Positions 26,320-34,379 of a stretch of DNA of 64,000 nucleotides are shown here, piece after piece. The DNA is taken from the NCBI GenBank assembly GCA_029781035.1, contig JAKOXK010000095.1:1-64000 (forward strand), in the 5' to 3' direction. Under the pieces are notes generated by a model. The model was not told where the DNA came from. It worked only from the letters and a program-made list of their open reading frames with translations, and ran no database searches. The position numbers and the translations under genes are program-made. The stretch's first letter is position 1. Every line of letters begins with the position of its first letter. Source of the stretch: Armatimonadota bacterium. GTDB lineage: Bacteria; Armatimonadota; Fimbriimonadia; Fimbriimonadales; Fimbriimonadaceae.

Positions 26320-26406
26320 TGTGAGCTCACTCGGAGTGACCCACGTGGGTGGTTGTCTGACCCATCAGTGGGCCTCCATAACCAAAGAGTAGCAATTTCT
26401 AAATAT

Positions 26407-26435
26407 CGATTATTCACGACTAGGTCTAATGTCAA
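26407..26435 (-). promoter_or_regulatory. Candidate sigma70-type promoter of the FadL-like gene
   Basis: On the minus strand TTGACA (26435-26430) and TAATCG (26412-26407) are separated by 17 bp, inside an AT-rich patch and about 90 bp upstream of the ATG at 26319. The -35 is perfect and the -10 moderate. Confidence 0.45.
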
Positions 26436-26540
26436 AACCTGGTGCGTGTTTCAATAGAAATCAACAACTAGGCTACTATACCTTCTGGAATCCACGTCAA
26501 TGTCGAGGGATAGTACCTTGACGCAAAAGTCGTCGTTTTC

Positions 26541-27080
26541 TCACGCTTTGCACGCATTGGCCAGATTTTGTACTGTGTTCCAATTTCTGGCAGTTCCTGA
26601 GCATCCTAGCACTGACTCAACCAGCCGCAATGTAAGCTTTGAAGTGCCGATTCCGTCAGGATAGACGATATAAGCGTGCTTTCCCAGTACGGTGACCTGC
26701 TCCATCCGGTTAGGAGCACTCGCAAGAGAACTTGCAGCGGTCGCATCAGGTGCCGACTGAAGGAAAACAACGACCAAGTGGCTGGGATCCAATTCGGCTT
26801 CCCTTGCGTAGGGGTTTTCCAGGACGACTTGATCCATCTCGGCAGATGTCCGGATGATGAAGTCCGTCCTCAACCCGAGTCGGCTGAAAGTGCGCTCGGC
26901 CAACTCCTCTTCGAGCCTCTCGCAGTCTTGGCCGCTGACATCAAAGACGAGATTCCCGCTGTGTAGGACGGAAACCACGCGTACAAACCCGCATTCTTCG
27001 AGCAGCCGCCTTAGGTCGGCCATTGACGCTCGACCGTGCCCACCCACGTTGACCGCTCTGAGCAGGGCGACCGTCCGCAT
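26541..27080 (-). CDS. DUF1697 family protein
   Basis: 179 residues, the normal length. The N-terminal VALLRAVNVGGHGRASMADLR and SVLHSGNLVFDV are hallmark DUF1697 sequences, and the C-terminal RNWNTVQNLANACK is also typical (usually R-N-W-N-T). Cytosolic, function unknown. Monocistronic, with about 79 bp to the upstream oxidoreductase gene on the same strand. Confidence 0.9.
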   Translation of the reverse strand: MRTVALLRAVNVGGHGRASMADLRRLLEECGFVRVVSVLHSGNLVFDVSGQDCERLEEELAERTFSRLGLRTDFIIRTSAEMDQVVLENPYAREAELDPSHLVVVFLQSAPDATAASSLASAPNRMEQVTVLGKHAYIVYPDGIGTSKLTLRLVESVLGCSGTARNWNTVQNLANACKA

Positions 27081-27159
27081 TCGTTGATCTTATCTTCAAT
27101 GCGTCGGCAGGCGCTGGAGGATGATCGTACGTGCACCGCATCGTACATTCGTAGCAGGC

Positions 27160-28182
27160 CTACGGCGCGCCGGTCAGGCCACAACTCCGGCGAAGACGGT
27201 CGAGGCAGCGCATATTGGCTAGCGTCTCATCGATCGGCATGTAGGGACACTCCCCCTGATCCAGGAAATCGGAGACCGCGTCAGCTTCGTGCGCGTAGAG
27301 CCAGTGGCCGTCGAACCCGAGTCGGTACACCTCGGGACGGGACCGCAGACTCACGCCCCGTTTCGAAGTCTCGTCGCCATTCGACCCCTGGGCATAGCGG
27401 GTGACTGTCATCACGCTGTCCGGACCCGACTTCCAGGGGTCTTGCACATGAATCCAGCCTTTGTCTCCGTAAACCATGGCATCGTTCCGCATGGGCAGAT
27501 GGACTCCACTGGCGATGCTAGCCACTGCGCCACTGGGGAAGTGCAGGCACCCAGCACCGTAGGCGTCGTAACCCAGAGTCAAGTCCGCCGCAAACTCGGC
27601 GCGGTCCGGCTCTTCGCCTGTGACGAGCAGCGCGAACGAAGAGCAATATGTACCGACGTCGAGCAGGCCGCCGCCCCCGAGGTTCGGGTCTGTACGAAAG
27701 TTGCGCCAATGGGGGCTTGAGCCAAAGCTGAACGTCGCAGACACCGCCCGTACCCGACCGATCGTGCCGGCATGGATCAGGTCCATCAGCTTTCGAGTCT
27801 GAGGCGAGCATCGGTACATGAAGGCCTCCATGAAGAAGACCCCAGACTTGCGAACCTCGGAGATGGCCTCTTCGGCTTCCGCGGCATGGATCGTGAACGG
27901 CTTTTCGCAGAGAACGGCTTTTCCTGCGCGAGCTGCCTCGATCGTCCACTTGGCGTGGAGGTGGTGCGGAGTCGCGATATAGATCGCTTGGACCGAAGGA
28001 TCGTGCAAGACCTCTTCGTAGGTGCCATAGCCGACGCCTCCCCATTGTTCGGCAAACGCGCGGGCCCGTTCAAGGTCTCGTGCACCGACGGCAACCAATC
28101 GTCCCGTCCGCGAGGCTTTGAGCCCGGCAGCGAACGATTGAGCGATGTTCCCGGCCGTCAGGATGCCCCAGTTGAGTGGCAT
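27160..28182 (-). CDS. Gfo/Idh/MocA-family oxidoreductase (second of four)
   Basis: 340 residues. N-terminal Rossmann fold (LNWGILTAGNIAQSFAAGL), the nucleotide/catalytic motif CEKPFTIHAAEAEEA and a C-terminal substrate domain with GGGGLLDVGTYCSSFAL. It resembles the trans-1,2-dihydrobenzene-1,2-diol dehydrogenase/glucose-fructose oxidoreductase branch. No transporter nearby, so the substrate is unassigned. Start ATG 28182; the downstream DUF1697 gene may be cotranscribed. Confidence 0.9.
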   Translation of the reverse strand: MPLNWGILTAGNIAQSFAAGLKASRTGRLVAVGARDLERARAFAEQWGGVGYGTYEEVLHDPSVQAIYIATPHHLHAKWTIEAARAGKAVLCEKPFTIHAAEAEEAISEVRKSGVFFMEAFMYRCSPQTRKLMDLIHAGTIGRVRAVSATFSFGSSPHWRNFRTDPNLGGGGLLDVGTYCSSFALLVTGEEPDRAEFAADLTLGYDAYGAGCLHFPSGAVASIASGVHLPMRNDAMVYGDKGWIHVQDPWKSGPDSVMTVTRYAQGSNGDETSKRGVSLRSRPEVYRLGFDGHWLYAHEADAVSDFLDQGECPYMPIDETLANMRCLDRLRRSCGLTGAP

Positions 28183-28291
28183 GCCATGGGTTTACCTGAC
28201 TCAGGCTCGGCTCCATTCGGCTCAGGTTCCCCAGGTCTGGTCAATAGCCAAAAGGGGACTCTCTTGTCCTGATCTGGGAGCATAATGGGCA

Positions 28292-29083
28292 ATGACATAC
28301 CTTGCGCCCCTTTTGGCTTTGTGCTTGGCCAGTCCGACTCAAGATTGGGCGAAGAGTCGGCTGGAAGCTTCTCCGCGGCACCAAGAGTGGGTAGAGGTCA
28401 AGAACGGGATACGACCAGTCAAGTGCTTTGTCGTCTATCCGGAGAAGAAAGGCAAGGCGACCGTCGTCGTCATGATCCATGAGATCTTCGGATTGTCTGA
28501 CTGGGCCATGTCCATGGCAGACGAACTCGCCGAGGCGGGTTGCATTGCGGTGGCGCCAGACCTTCTTAGCGGCATGGGCCCTGGCGGGGGCCGGTCGACA
28601 TCGTTTCCTGACCAGCAGGCAGCCGTCGAAGCCGTTAGCGGACTACCGCCCGACCAAGTGACCGGAGACCTCAATGCGGCTTGCGACTACGCCAAGACCA
28701 TTCCCAGCGGCAACGGCAAGATCGTCGTCGCGGGGTTCTGTTGGGGTGGCGGCCAGAGCTTCCGCTTTGCCACAAACCGCTCAGACCTCTCAGCTGCGTT
28801 CGTCTTCTACGGCCCTGGGCCGACTGACAAGGATGCAGTGGATCGAATCAAGTGCCCTGTCTACGGGTTCTATGGTGGAAACGACAGCCGCGTTACATCG
28901 ACTTCCGAGTCGACTGCCAAGTTGATGAAGGCCGAAAAGAAGAAGTACGAGCCGGTTGTCTACACAGGTGCGGGCCACGGTTTCATGCGGAGTGGTGAAC
29001 AGCCTGATGCACTTCCCGACAACAAGAAGGGCCGTTCGGAAGCCTGGAAGCGCTGGATGACGATCCTCAGCAAGATCAAGTAG
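28292..29083 (+). CDS. Dienelactone hydrolase family protein, exported
   Basis: 263 residues with a short signal peptide (MTYLAPLLALCLASPTQD). Alpha/beta-hydrolase with the dienelactone hydrolase marks: glutamate in VVMIHEIFGLSDW, cysteine nucleophile in VVAGFCWGGGQS, aspartate in YGGNDSRVT and histidine in TGAGHGFMRSG. The exported location argues for a general esterase rather than aromatic-degradation lactonase. Confidence 0.87.
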   Translation: MTYLAPLLALCLASPTQDWAKSRLEASPRHQEWVEVKNGIRPVKCFVVYPEKKGKATVVVMIHEIFGLSDWAMSMADELAEAGCIAVAPDLLSGMGPGGGRSTSFPDQQAAVEAVSGLPPDQVTGDLNAACDYAKTIPSGNGKIVVAGFCWGGGQSFRFATNRSDLSAAFVFYGPGPTDKDAVDRIKCPVYGFYGGNDSRVTSTSESTAKLMKAEKKKYEPVVYTGAGHGFMRSGEQPDALPDNKKGRSEAWKRWMTILSKIK

Positions 29084-29116
29084 GCCGCTGCTCTTTCGCC
29101 TATGCTCAATTCCCAT

Positions 29117-30310
29117 TCAGTTACGTTCAGTGACGAACGGATCGGAGAACCGAGGGTCTGTGAGGAATTTCGGGTCCGTGAGCGTATTCAAGAAGGCGAC
29201 TAAGGCTTCCTTCTGCTCCTGTGTCAAGTTGAGTCGCCGGACTTGACCCGTGACAGGATCGCGGAGCATTGGATCGAGCGAGGGATTATCGCAAACGCCG
29301 TGATCGTAGAAGTTCACCACATCCATCAACGTGGCGAATCGGCCGTCGTGCATGTAAGGCCCGCGAACTGCGACGTTGCGCAGCGAAGGAGTCTTGAACT
29401 TGCCGCCGTTCAGGGTGAGCTCGTCGAGCCCATTGTTGCGGCGCTCGTTCCCGATCTGGGCGAAAGTTGTGTGACACCGGCCGCACCCGACAGAAATCCG
29501 CGTGTATCCGGGGACGTTTGTGAAGAGCCGGAGCCCCATGAACTCCTGGGTACTGAGCGTCTTCTCAAAGTGCGCGGATCCTGAGGAGTCAAGGCATGAG
29601 TCGAACTTGGAGGTGAGGCTCACCAGAGCCCTCACGAACTGCGAGAGCGCTCTTGAGATCCTGTCTGCGGACACCTCCGGCGTACCGAACGCCGCTTTGA
29701 AGAGGGGTGGATAGAAACTCGTTCGTGACAACCGGTCGACAAGTTCGGGCAGGGTCATGTCCATCTCAGTCGGATCCTGTAGAGGCTCTAGGGTCTGCTG
29801 CTCCAACGACCGCGCTCTCTCGTCCCAGAAGAAGCGACCATCGCCATAGTAGCGAGCGTCAGTGAGGCCCATGGCGTGACGACGGGTCGGATCCCCGTAA
29901 AGACCCGAACTGAAACGCTTCGTGTCGGAGAATCCGTGGGATTGCTGGTGGCAAGATCCGCACGACACTGCTCCGTTTCGGCTGAGTCTCCGGTCATAAA
30001 AGAGCACACGGCCCAGCGTAGCCCCAGCGTCTGTGATGGGATTGTCAGAAGGCGTGTTGTCGGCTCGGGCTGGGCTGTTGGGAACGGTCACGTTTTGGAT
30101 CCACTGCGGAAAACTCTGTTCGGCGTCCGCATAGTGAAACAGAGGGCTGGGAAGATGCGGTTCTCCTTGGAAGGCGTCTTGTGAGCGCAACACAAGGAAC
30201 GGCCATGGAACCATGGCCAAGCACGGGATCAGAAGCCGACGTGTCAAGGCGCTCACTCTGACGAGATTATAGGTGCCGAGGAGCCGGAACGAGAAAACAA
30301 CCGCATTCAC
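29117..30310 (-). CDS. Di-heme cytochrome c peroxidase/MauG-family protein
   Basis: 397 residues with an N-terminal signal/anchor. Two covalent heme c sites are visible (CGSCHQQSHGFSD and CGRCHTTFAQIGN), as in bacterial cytochrome c peroxidases and MauG. Other family marks are RHAMGLTDARYYGDGRFFWD, KTPSLRNVAVRGPYMHDGR and the C-terminal EALVAFLNTLTD. Periplasmic. It could detoxify peroxide or modify a protein partner. It follows a small membrane protein gene by 24 bp. Confidence 0.9.
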   Translation of the reverse strand: MNAVVFSFRLLGTYNLVRVSALTRRLLIPCLAMVPWPFLVLRSQDAFQGEPHLPSPLFHYADAEQSFPQWIQNVTVPNSPARADNTPSDNPITDAGATLGRVLFYDRRLSRNGAVSCGSCHQQSHGFSDTKRFSSGLYGDPTRRHAMGLTDARYYGDGRFFWDERARSLEQQTLEPLQDPTEMDMTLPELVDRLSRTSFYPPLFKAAFGTPEVSADRISRALSQFVRALVSLTSKFDSCLDSSGSAHFEKTLSTQEFMGLRLFTNVPGYTRISVGCGRCHTTFAQIGNERRNNGLDELTLNGGKFKTPSLRNVAVRGPYMHDGRFATLMDVVNFYDHGVCDNPSLDPMLRDPVTGQVRRLNLTQEQKEALVAFLNTLTDPKFLTDPRFSDPFVTERN

Positions 30311-30334
30311 CCTGTTGCCGTCGACTGCATGTGA

Positions 30335-30841
30335 CTAGTCCCAGGAGTTCCCGACGGCGCGCCGAACGAACAGGGGCAACCAGTCAGGAACGATTGTCTC
30401 GATCGTGATCCAACCTGAATCCGGCTCGATGTCGATGTCGTCAGTGTGCCGGCCAATCGTTCGTCCAGCCGTGATCTTGACGAACGCAAAGTCGTCTGAC
30501 TCGCGCTTGCCCCGTAGAAAACCAACCGAACCGTCGGCATAGTCGGTCCGTCGAAACCCGAGTGCCTTGAGCTCGGTGTCCGCTTCAGACACCACACCCG
30601 ATGGATTGGCTTGAAAGGTGAACACGAACTCGACCGGTCCTCCCATGTCAGGATCGCAGCGCAACAATGGGTCTCGACCATGCAGAAACCGGTAACCCGG
30701 GGCAGCCGGAGTCTGGTGGAGCAGGACGATGGACGTGAACACGAGGGCTAGCGCTACAGCCATCGCGACGACGAACCTGTTCGACCGACCGGATCCGTTT
30801 CGCACGAAGGAGTATGGACTCAGATTTCGAGCAAGGCACAT
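30335..30841 (-). CDS. Hypothetical protein with one N-terminal membrane segment
   Basis: 168 residues from ATG 30841, chosen for the AGGCGGG just before it; a GTG at 30871 would add ten residues and an internal ATG lies at 30763. One helix (VAMAVALALVFTSIVLL) is followed by a soluble domain of about 110 residues with no recognised family. It is in line with the MauG-like gene and probably cotranscribed with it. It runs head-to-head with the esterase starting at 30873. Confidence 0.6.
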   Translation of the reverse strand: MCLARNLSPYSFVRNGSGRSNRFVVAMAVALALVFTSIVLLHQTPAAPGYRFLHGRDPLLRCDPDMGGPVEFVFTFQANPSGVVSEADTELKALGFRRTDYADGSVGFLRGKRESDDFAFVKITAGRTIGRHTDDIDIEPDSGWITIETIVPDWLPLFVRRAVGNSWD

Positions 30842-30872
30842 TGGCCCGCCTGGACCGAGTAGCCTTGCCACG

Positions 30873-31592
30873 ATGAAGAGCCTTCACGTGTTCGCAGCGG
30901 CGATGATCGCTTGCGTCGCCCTCGGCCAGAAACCGGGAGAGCAGGTCGGCTCGACACTTGACACTAAGTACACCATGGCCGTCCATCTGCAGTATCTGAC
31001 CTATCTCCCCCTAGACTACGATAAGGATCCGGCTGAAAAGTGGCCGCTCGTACTGTTCTTGCACGGGGCTGGCGAGTGTGGCACCGACCTTGATAAGGTC
31101 AAAGTCCACGGTCCACCCAAGCTCATCGCTCAAGGTAAGCAGTTTCCATTCATCGTGGTCTCTCCCCAATGTCCGTCAACCAAGGACTGGTGGTCCGTGG
31201 ATCCTTTGGTGGCGCTCCTCGACGAAGTGGAAAAAACCTATCGTGTCGACCTCGACCGTGTCTATCTGACCGGACTTAGCATGGGAGGATATGGGACGTG
31301 GTCCTTGGCGTGCGCCCATCCAGAGCGCTTCGCGGCGATCGCACCCATATGCGGAGGGGGCCTTCCTCGACTGGCTCCCAACTTGAAGGGTCTTGGCATC
31401 TGGGTCTTCCACGGTGCCCAAGATCCCACCGTCAACCTCAGCGAGTCTCAGGAAATGGTCGATGCCCTCAATGCCGCCGGTATCGAAGTGCGATTCACTG
31501 TCTATCCCAATGCAGGACACGATAGTTGGACCGAAACCTACGATAACCCAGAGCTTTATAAGTGGCTCCTCTCTCACAAGCGGGCAAGTTAG
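30873..31592 (+). CDS. Secreted esterase/peptidase-like alpha/beta-hydrolase
   Basis: 239 residues from ATG 30873, where the signal peptide begins (MKSLHVFAAAMIACVALGQ); longer frames upstream overlap the divergent gene. The catalytic triad is readable: serine in TGLSMGGYGTWS, aspartate in HGAQDPTVN and histidine in NAGHDSWTETY, with the oxyanion segment LFLHGAGECG. It is close to the predicted-peptidase/feruloyl-esterase-like group (COG4099 type). It acts outside the cytoplasm. Confidence 0.87.
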   Translation: MKSLHVFAAAMIACVALGQKPGEQVGSTLDTKYTMAVHLQYLTYLPLDYDKDPAEKWPLVLFLHGAGECGTDLDKVKVHGPPKLIAQGKQFPFIVVSPQCPSTKDWWSVDPLVALLDEVEKTYRVDLDRVYLTGLSMGGYGTWSLACAHPERFAAIAPICGGGLPRLAPNLKGLGIWVFHGAQDPTVNLSESQEMVDALNAAGIEVRFTVYPNAGHDSWTETYDNPELYKWLLSHKRAS

Positions 31593-31689
31593 CTCGGCAC
31601 CAGCACGTTACAGTAAGGTTTTCTGGGCACTGGCCGTTGGTATCAAAGGAGCCGCCGGTCTGCAATGCTCGGCGGTAAGGAAAAGACCA

Positions 31690-32100
31690 ATGTACCGAAC
31701 ACTCACCGCTGGGCTTTGCGTTTTTGCTTTGATTGGCGCCACTTTGGCTCCGGCAACGGCTCACGCCGACCGCCGCAACGACTCGCATCGGAGATCTCGT
31801 TCCGGAACTCAGTGGAACGAGATAGCGATCGGTTCGGCCGTCCTGGGAGCTGTCGGAGTCGTGACCCACAACAAGGACTTGGCAGTCCTCGGCGTTGCCG
31901 GCGCCCTCTACTCAGCCTATCGAAGCGAAAACGACCATGGCCGCAAGTGGCGCGGCCAAGACTGTGACCTTGATCGATTCCCAAACGGGACATTCAGACG
32001 AGAGAGCGACTGGAGGCGGGACCGTAATGGGCGTGACCGGTTCCGCGGGCCCGATCGTGACCAGAGGGATGGATCTCGGGAGACCGGACGCTGGCGCTGA
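31690..32100 (+). CDS. Small secreted protein with glycine-zipper-like segment and basic tail
   Basis: 136 residues from ATG 31690, preceded by AAGGAAAAG. A clear signal peptide (ALIGATLAPATAHA) is followed by a small hydrophobic Gly/Ala/Val segment (IAIGSAVLGAVGVVTHNKDLAVLGVAGALY) and a C-terminal tail of about 50 residues dominated by Arg, Asp and Gly. Family not recognised. The composition suggests a cell-envelope or nucleic-acid/polyanion-contacting protein, which is only a guess. A strong hairpin follows. Confidence 0.7.
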   Translation: MYRTLTAGLCVFALIGATLAPATAHADRRNDSHRRSRSGTQWNEIAIGSAVLGAVGVVTHNKDLAVLGVAGALYSAYRSENDHGRKWRGQDCDLDRFPNGTFRRESDWRRDRNGRDRFRGPDRDQRDGSRETGRWR

Positions 32101-32119
32101 CGGCGACGCAGAATTACGA

Positions 32120-32152
32120 GGCGAGCGTGCCTCGAACAAAGGCACGCTCGCC
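32120..32152. terminator. Hairpin terminator between convergent genes
   Basis: A perfect 13-bp stem (GGCGAGCGTGCCT at 32120-32132 with its complement at 32140-32152) and a 7-nt loop, between the small secreted protein and the convergent PEP-CTERM gene. Confidence 0.78.
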
Positions 32153-32172
32153 GGATCTGGACGGGAGAGTTG

Positions 32173-32799
32173 TCAGGCCTTTTTGGCGCGACGGCGAAGG
32201 ACAGCCACCAGTCCGAGGCCCATGGTTACCATGGTGATCGGCTCAGGAACCGGATTGAACGTCAAGTTGTCCATGCCGACCCAGTCACCAAAGTCGCCGA
32301 TCGTCATGACGACTTCAGTAGCGTTGCCGAGTCCACTCAAGGACAGCAGGGACACGTTCTGCGACGTAGCCGTCGTCGAACCGATGAGGTTTCCACCCGC
32401 ATCGAACGCGTAAAGGCCGGTCGAGGTCGTGTCGTAGATACCACCGGCGTAGCAGCTGATGCTGTCAATGGCGCTCGAGAAAACCATGGTGAACAGGGGG
32501 TCGCCGTCTTCACCAAGCCATCCACCGAACGAGTGCAACAGGTTGCCGGACATCGGCGAACCCGTGCCACCGCCAATGTCGGTCGCTGTGATCGTCATGT
32601 CAGTGTTTGTGGCGAATCCGAAACCATAGTTGTCCGGAACGCTGTGGCCGTTTCCGCCTGACAAGAAGGTCACGCCATAACCAGCGTACTGATTGGAAAG
32701 GGTGTCTCCCTCATTGACCAAGCCCTCGTCAAAGTTGATGTACGTAGCGAACGATGACGCCGTCAGGGCACCAAACGCGATCAAAAGTAGTTTCTTCAC
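32173..32799 (-). CDS. PEP-CTERM sorted extracellular protein
   Basis: 208 residues from GTG 32799, preferred over an upstream ATG at 32841 because GGAGGAA sits 5 bases before it and the signal peptide (KKLLLIAFGALTASSFA) then starts directly. The body is Gly/Thr/Ser-rich and beta-like. The C-terminus is a textbook PEP-CTERM signal: V-P-E-P, a hydrophobic helix and an RRR tail (PVPEPITMVTMGLGLVAVL then RRRAKKA). Such proteins are processed by an exosortase, usually for surface or matrix placement. No exosortase gene is in the window. Confidence 0.9.
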   Translation of the reverse strand: MKKLLLIAFGALTASSFATYINFDEGLVNEGDTLSNQYAGYGVTFLSGGNGHSVPDNYGFGFATNTDMTITATDIGGGTGSPMSGNLLHSFGGWLGEDGDPLFTMVFSSAIDSISCYAGGIYDTTSTGLYAFDAGGNLIGSTTATSQNVSLLSLSGLGNATEVVMTIGDFGDWVGMDNLTFNPVPEPITMVTMGLGLVAVLRRRAKKA

Positions 32800-33236
32800 A
32801 GTTTCCTCCAATAACTCCGCAGAAATGGCCGTAACCGGCACACCGCATAGAGGATGTTATGCTACCGCATATAAGCGACTTATTGACAAAAAACTGTCAT
32901 ATTTACCTGCAACACATCCGAATTCATTTTGATTTGCCTGAACTCCGAAGTTCATCAGTCGCATTGTGGCTACGGGAGACATCTCTTGTGGCTCTCATAG
33001 GGCAACCGAGTATCAGTCGATTTCAGAGTTGTTGCCACTTCCTCTCTAAGCCAAGCACCCAGTGTCTGTCAACGCTCATGCTCTACTTGAGTGCGTGCTG
33101 CCCCTCGGGTGGGGCCCCGGCCCAAGCTGCTCGAGTCCGACTCGCTCAGACATAGAAGACATCAAGAGGAGCTCCAAATCCAGACCGAGACCGGCCGTCC
33201 GTCGAGGTCACTGACCGGCACAAGGCGAGCCCGTGT
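32800..33236. other. Intergenic region upstream of the PEP-CTERM gene
   Basis: About 440 bp with no convincing gene. The first 130 bp are AT-rich and should hold the promoter of the PEP-CTERM gene. They include the inverted repeat TGACA-N6-TGTCA at 32884-32899, a possible operator. The rest lacks recognisable features. Confidence 0.5.
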
Positions 33237-34361
33237 TCAAGCGTGAAGACTGCGCTTGATCTCGGCTTGAACCACGTCGTCGCACGCGATCTTGGCGTCT
33301 TTGCTGCCAGCGTTCGTCATGACCACGACGGCGAAGTTCTTGGCTGGAGCGAGCCAAACGAGCGACGTGAACATCGTGTTCGAACCTCCGTGATTGTAGG
33401 CCGTACCGCCTGCCCATTCGCGGACAACAGGGATCCATCCAAAGCCATAAGACTGGTGGAATGGGTCGGAATGCAGATGGTTCATGGATTGCGCCGAAAG
33501 GAGGATAGCCTTTCCACGTGCCCCTTTCAAATGAAACAGCGCATACCTGGCGAAGTCCTCGATCGTGCAATGCACAGTGGCTGCCGGGCCGATCGCGGCT
33601 GGGTTGTCGTCACCTGGGCCAGGATGAACGGGGACGTATCCGTTCTTTGACGGTAGGTGTCCCCAAGGTTCTGGTTGGCCGATCGCTTTGGCCGGGGCGC
33701 CAAAGCCAGCGCTTCGCATCTGTAGTGGCTTGAACAACCGGTTCGTAATGAGGTCTTCCCAGGGCACTCCCGCCCTGCGCTCGAGCATGGCGCCAGCGAC
33801 CGCATACCCCAAGTTTGAGTAGAGGTATCGAAACCGTGGCTTGTACAAAGGATGCTTTGTCAGGGCCCATTCGACAACGGCCCTGCGCTGTTTGGCACCG
33901 GGATCGTCGGAGTGTTGGAATCGATCCGCCATCGACGACGGTATGTTTGCGGTCAGACCTGAACGGTGGCACAGGAGCTCGTCAAGGGTCACGGACCGAA
34001 GTTCAGGCGAGATCGACACGTCGGTGAATACATCCGAAAGTGTCGTGTCCCAACGGATCAAGCCGTCTTCGACCAACATCGCAGCGAGAGTGGCTGTCAT
34101 CGATTTTGTGCAGGATCCAAGGTGAAAGAGATCCTCCAAACCGCACGGTTCCTGCCCACCGAACTGGCGCACGCCAACTACGGCTTTGTCTGCGATGCGC
34201 CCGTCCACGATCAGGGCCGCTGCTAGGGCGGGCAACTTGTGCCGCTTTTCAATGGCAGCGAGGTCCGATCTCAGAGCGTCATTCATCATTTGACCGGCAA
34301 ACATGGCTACAGCAGCAATGGTCGCCATCATGAGGAGACTGTACCGGTAGCGCCCAGCCAT
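33237..34361 (-). CDS. Serine hydrolase of the beta-lactamase/D-Ala-D-Ala peptidase superfamily
   Basis: 374 residues from ATG 34361, which has GGGGTG just before it. Signal peptide, then a class-C-like domain with the SxxK motif (LGSCTKSMTATLA), the YxN motif (YLYSNLGYAVAGAML) and the HxG motif (AYNHGGSNTMF). Such proteins act as esterases, peptidases or beta-lactamases in the periplasm; sequence does not distinguish them. Only 18 bp separate its start from the divergent alpha-galactosidase-like gene. Confidence 0.88.
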   Translation of the reverse strand: MAGRYRYSLLMMATIAAVAMFAGQMMNDALRSDLAAIEKRHKLPALAAALIVDGRIADKAVVGVRQFGGQEPCGLEDLFHLGSCTKSMTATLAAMLVEDGLIRWDTTLSDVFTDVSISPELRSVTLDELLCHRSGLTANIPSSMADRFQHSDDPGAKQRRAVVEWALTKHPLYKPRFRYLYSNLGYAVAGAMLERRAGVPWEDLITNRLFKPLQMRSAGFGAPAKAIGQPEPWGHLPSKNGYVPVHPGPGDDNPAAIGPAATVHCTIEDFARYALFHLKGARGKAILLSAQSMNHLHSDPFHQSYGFGWIPVVREWAGGTAYNHGGSNTMFTSLVWLAPAKNFAVVVMTNAGSKDAKIACDDVVQAEIKRSLHA

Positions 34362-34379
34362 AATCACCCCGGTGCTGGA

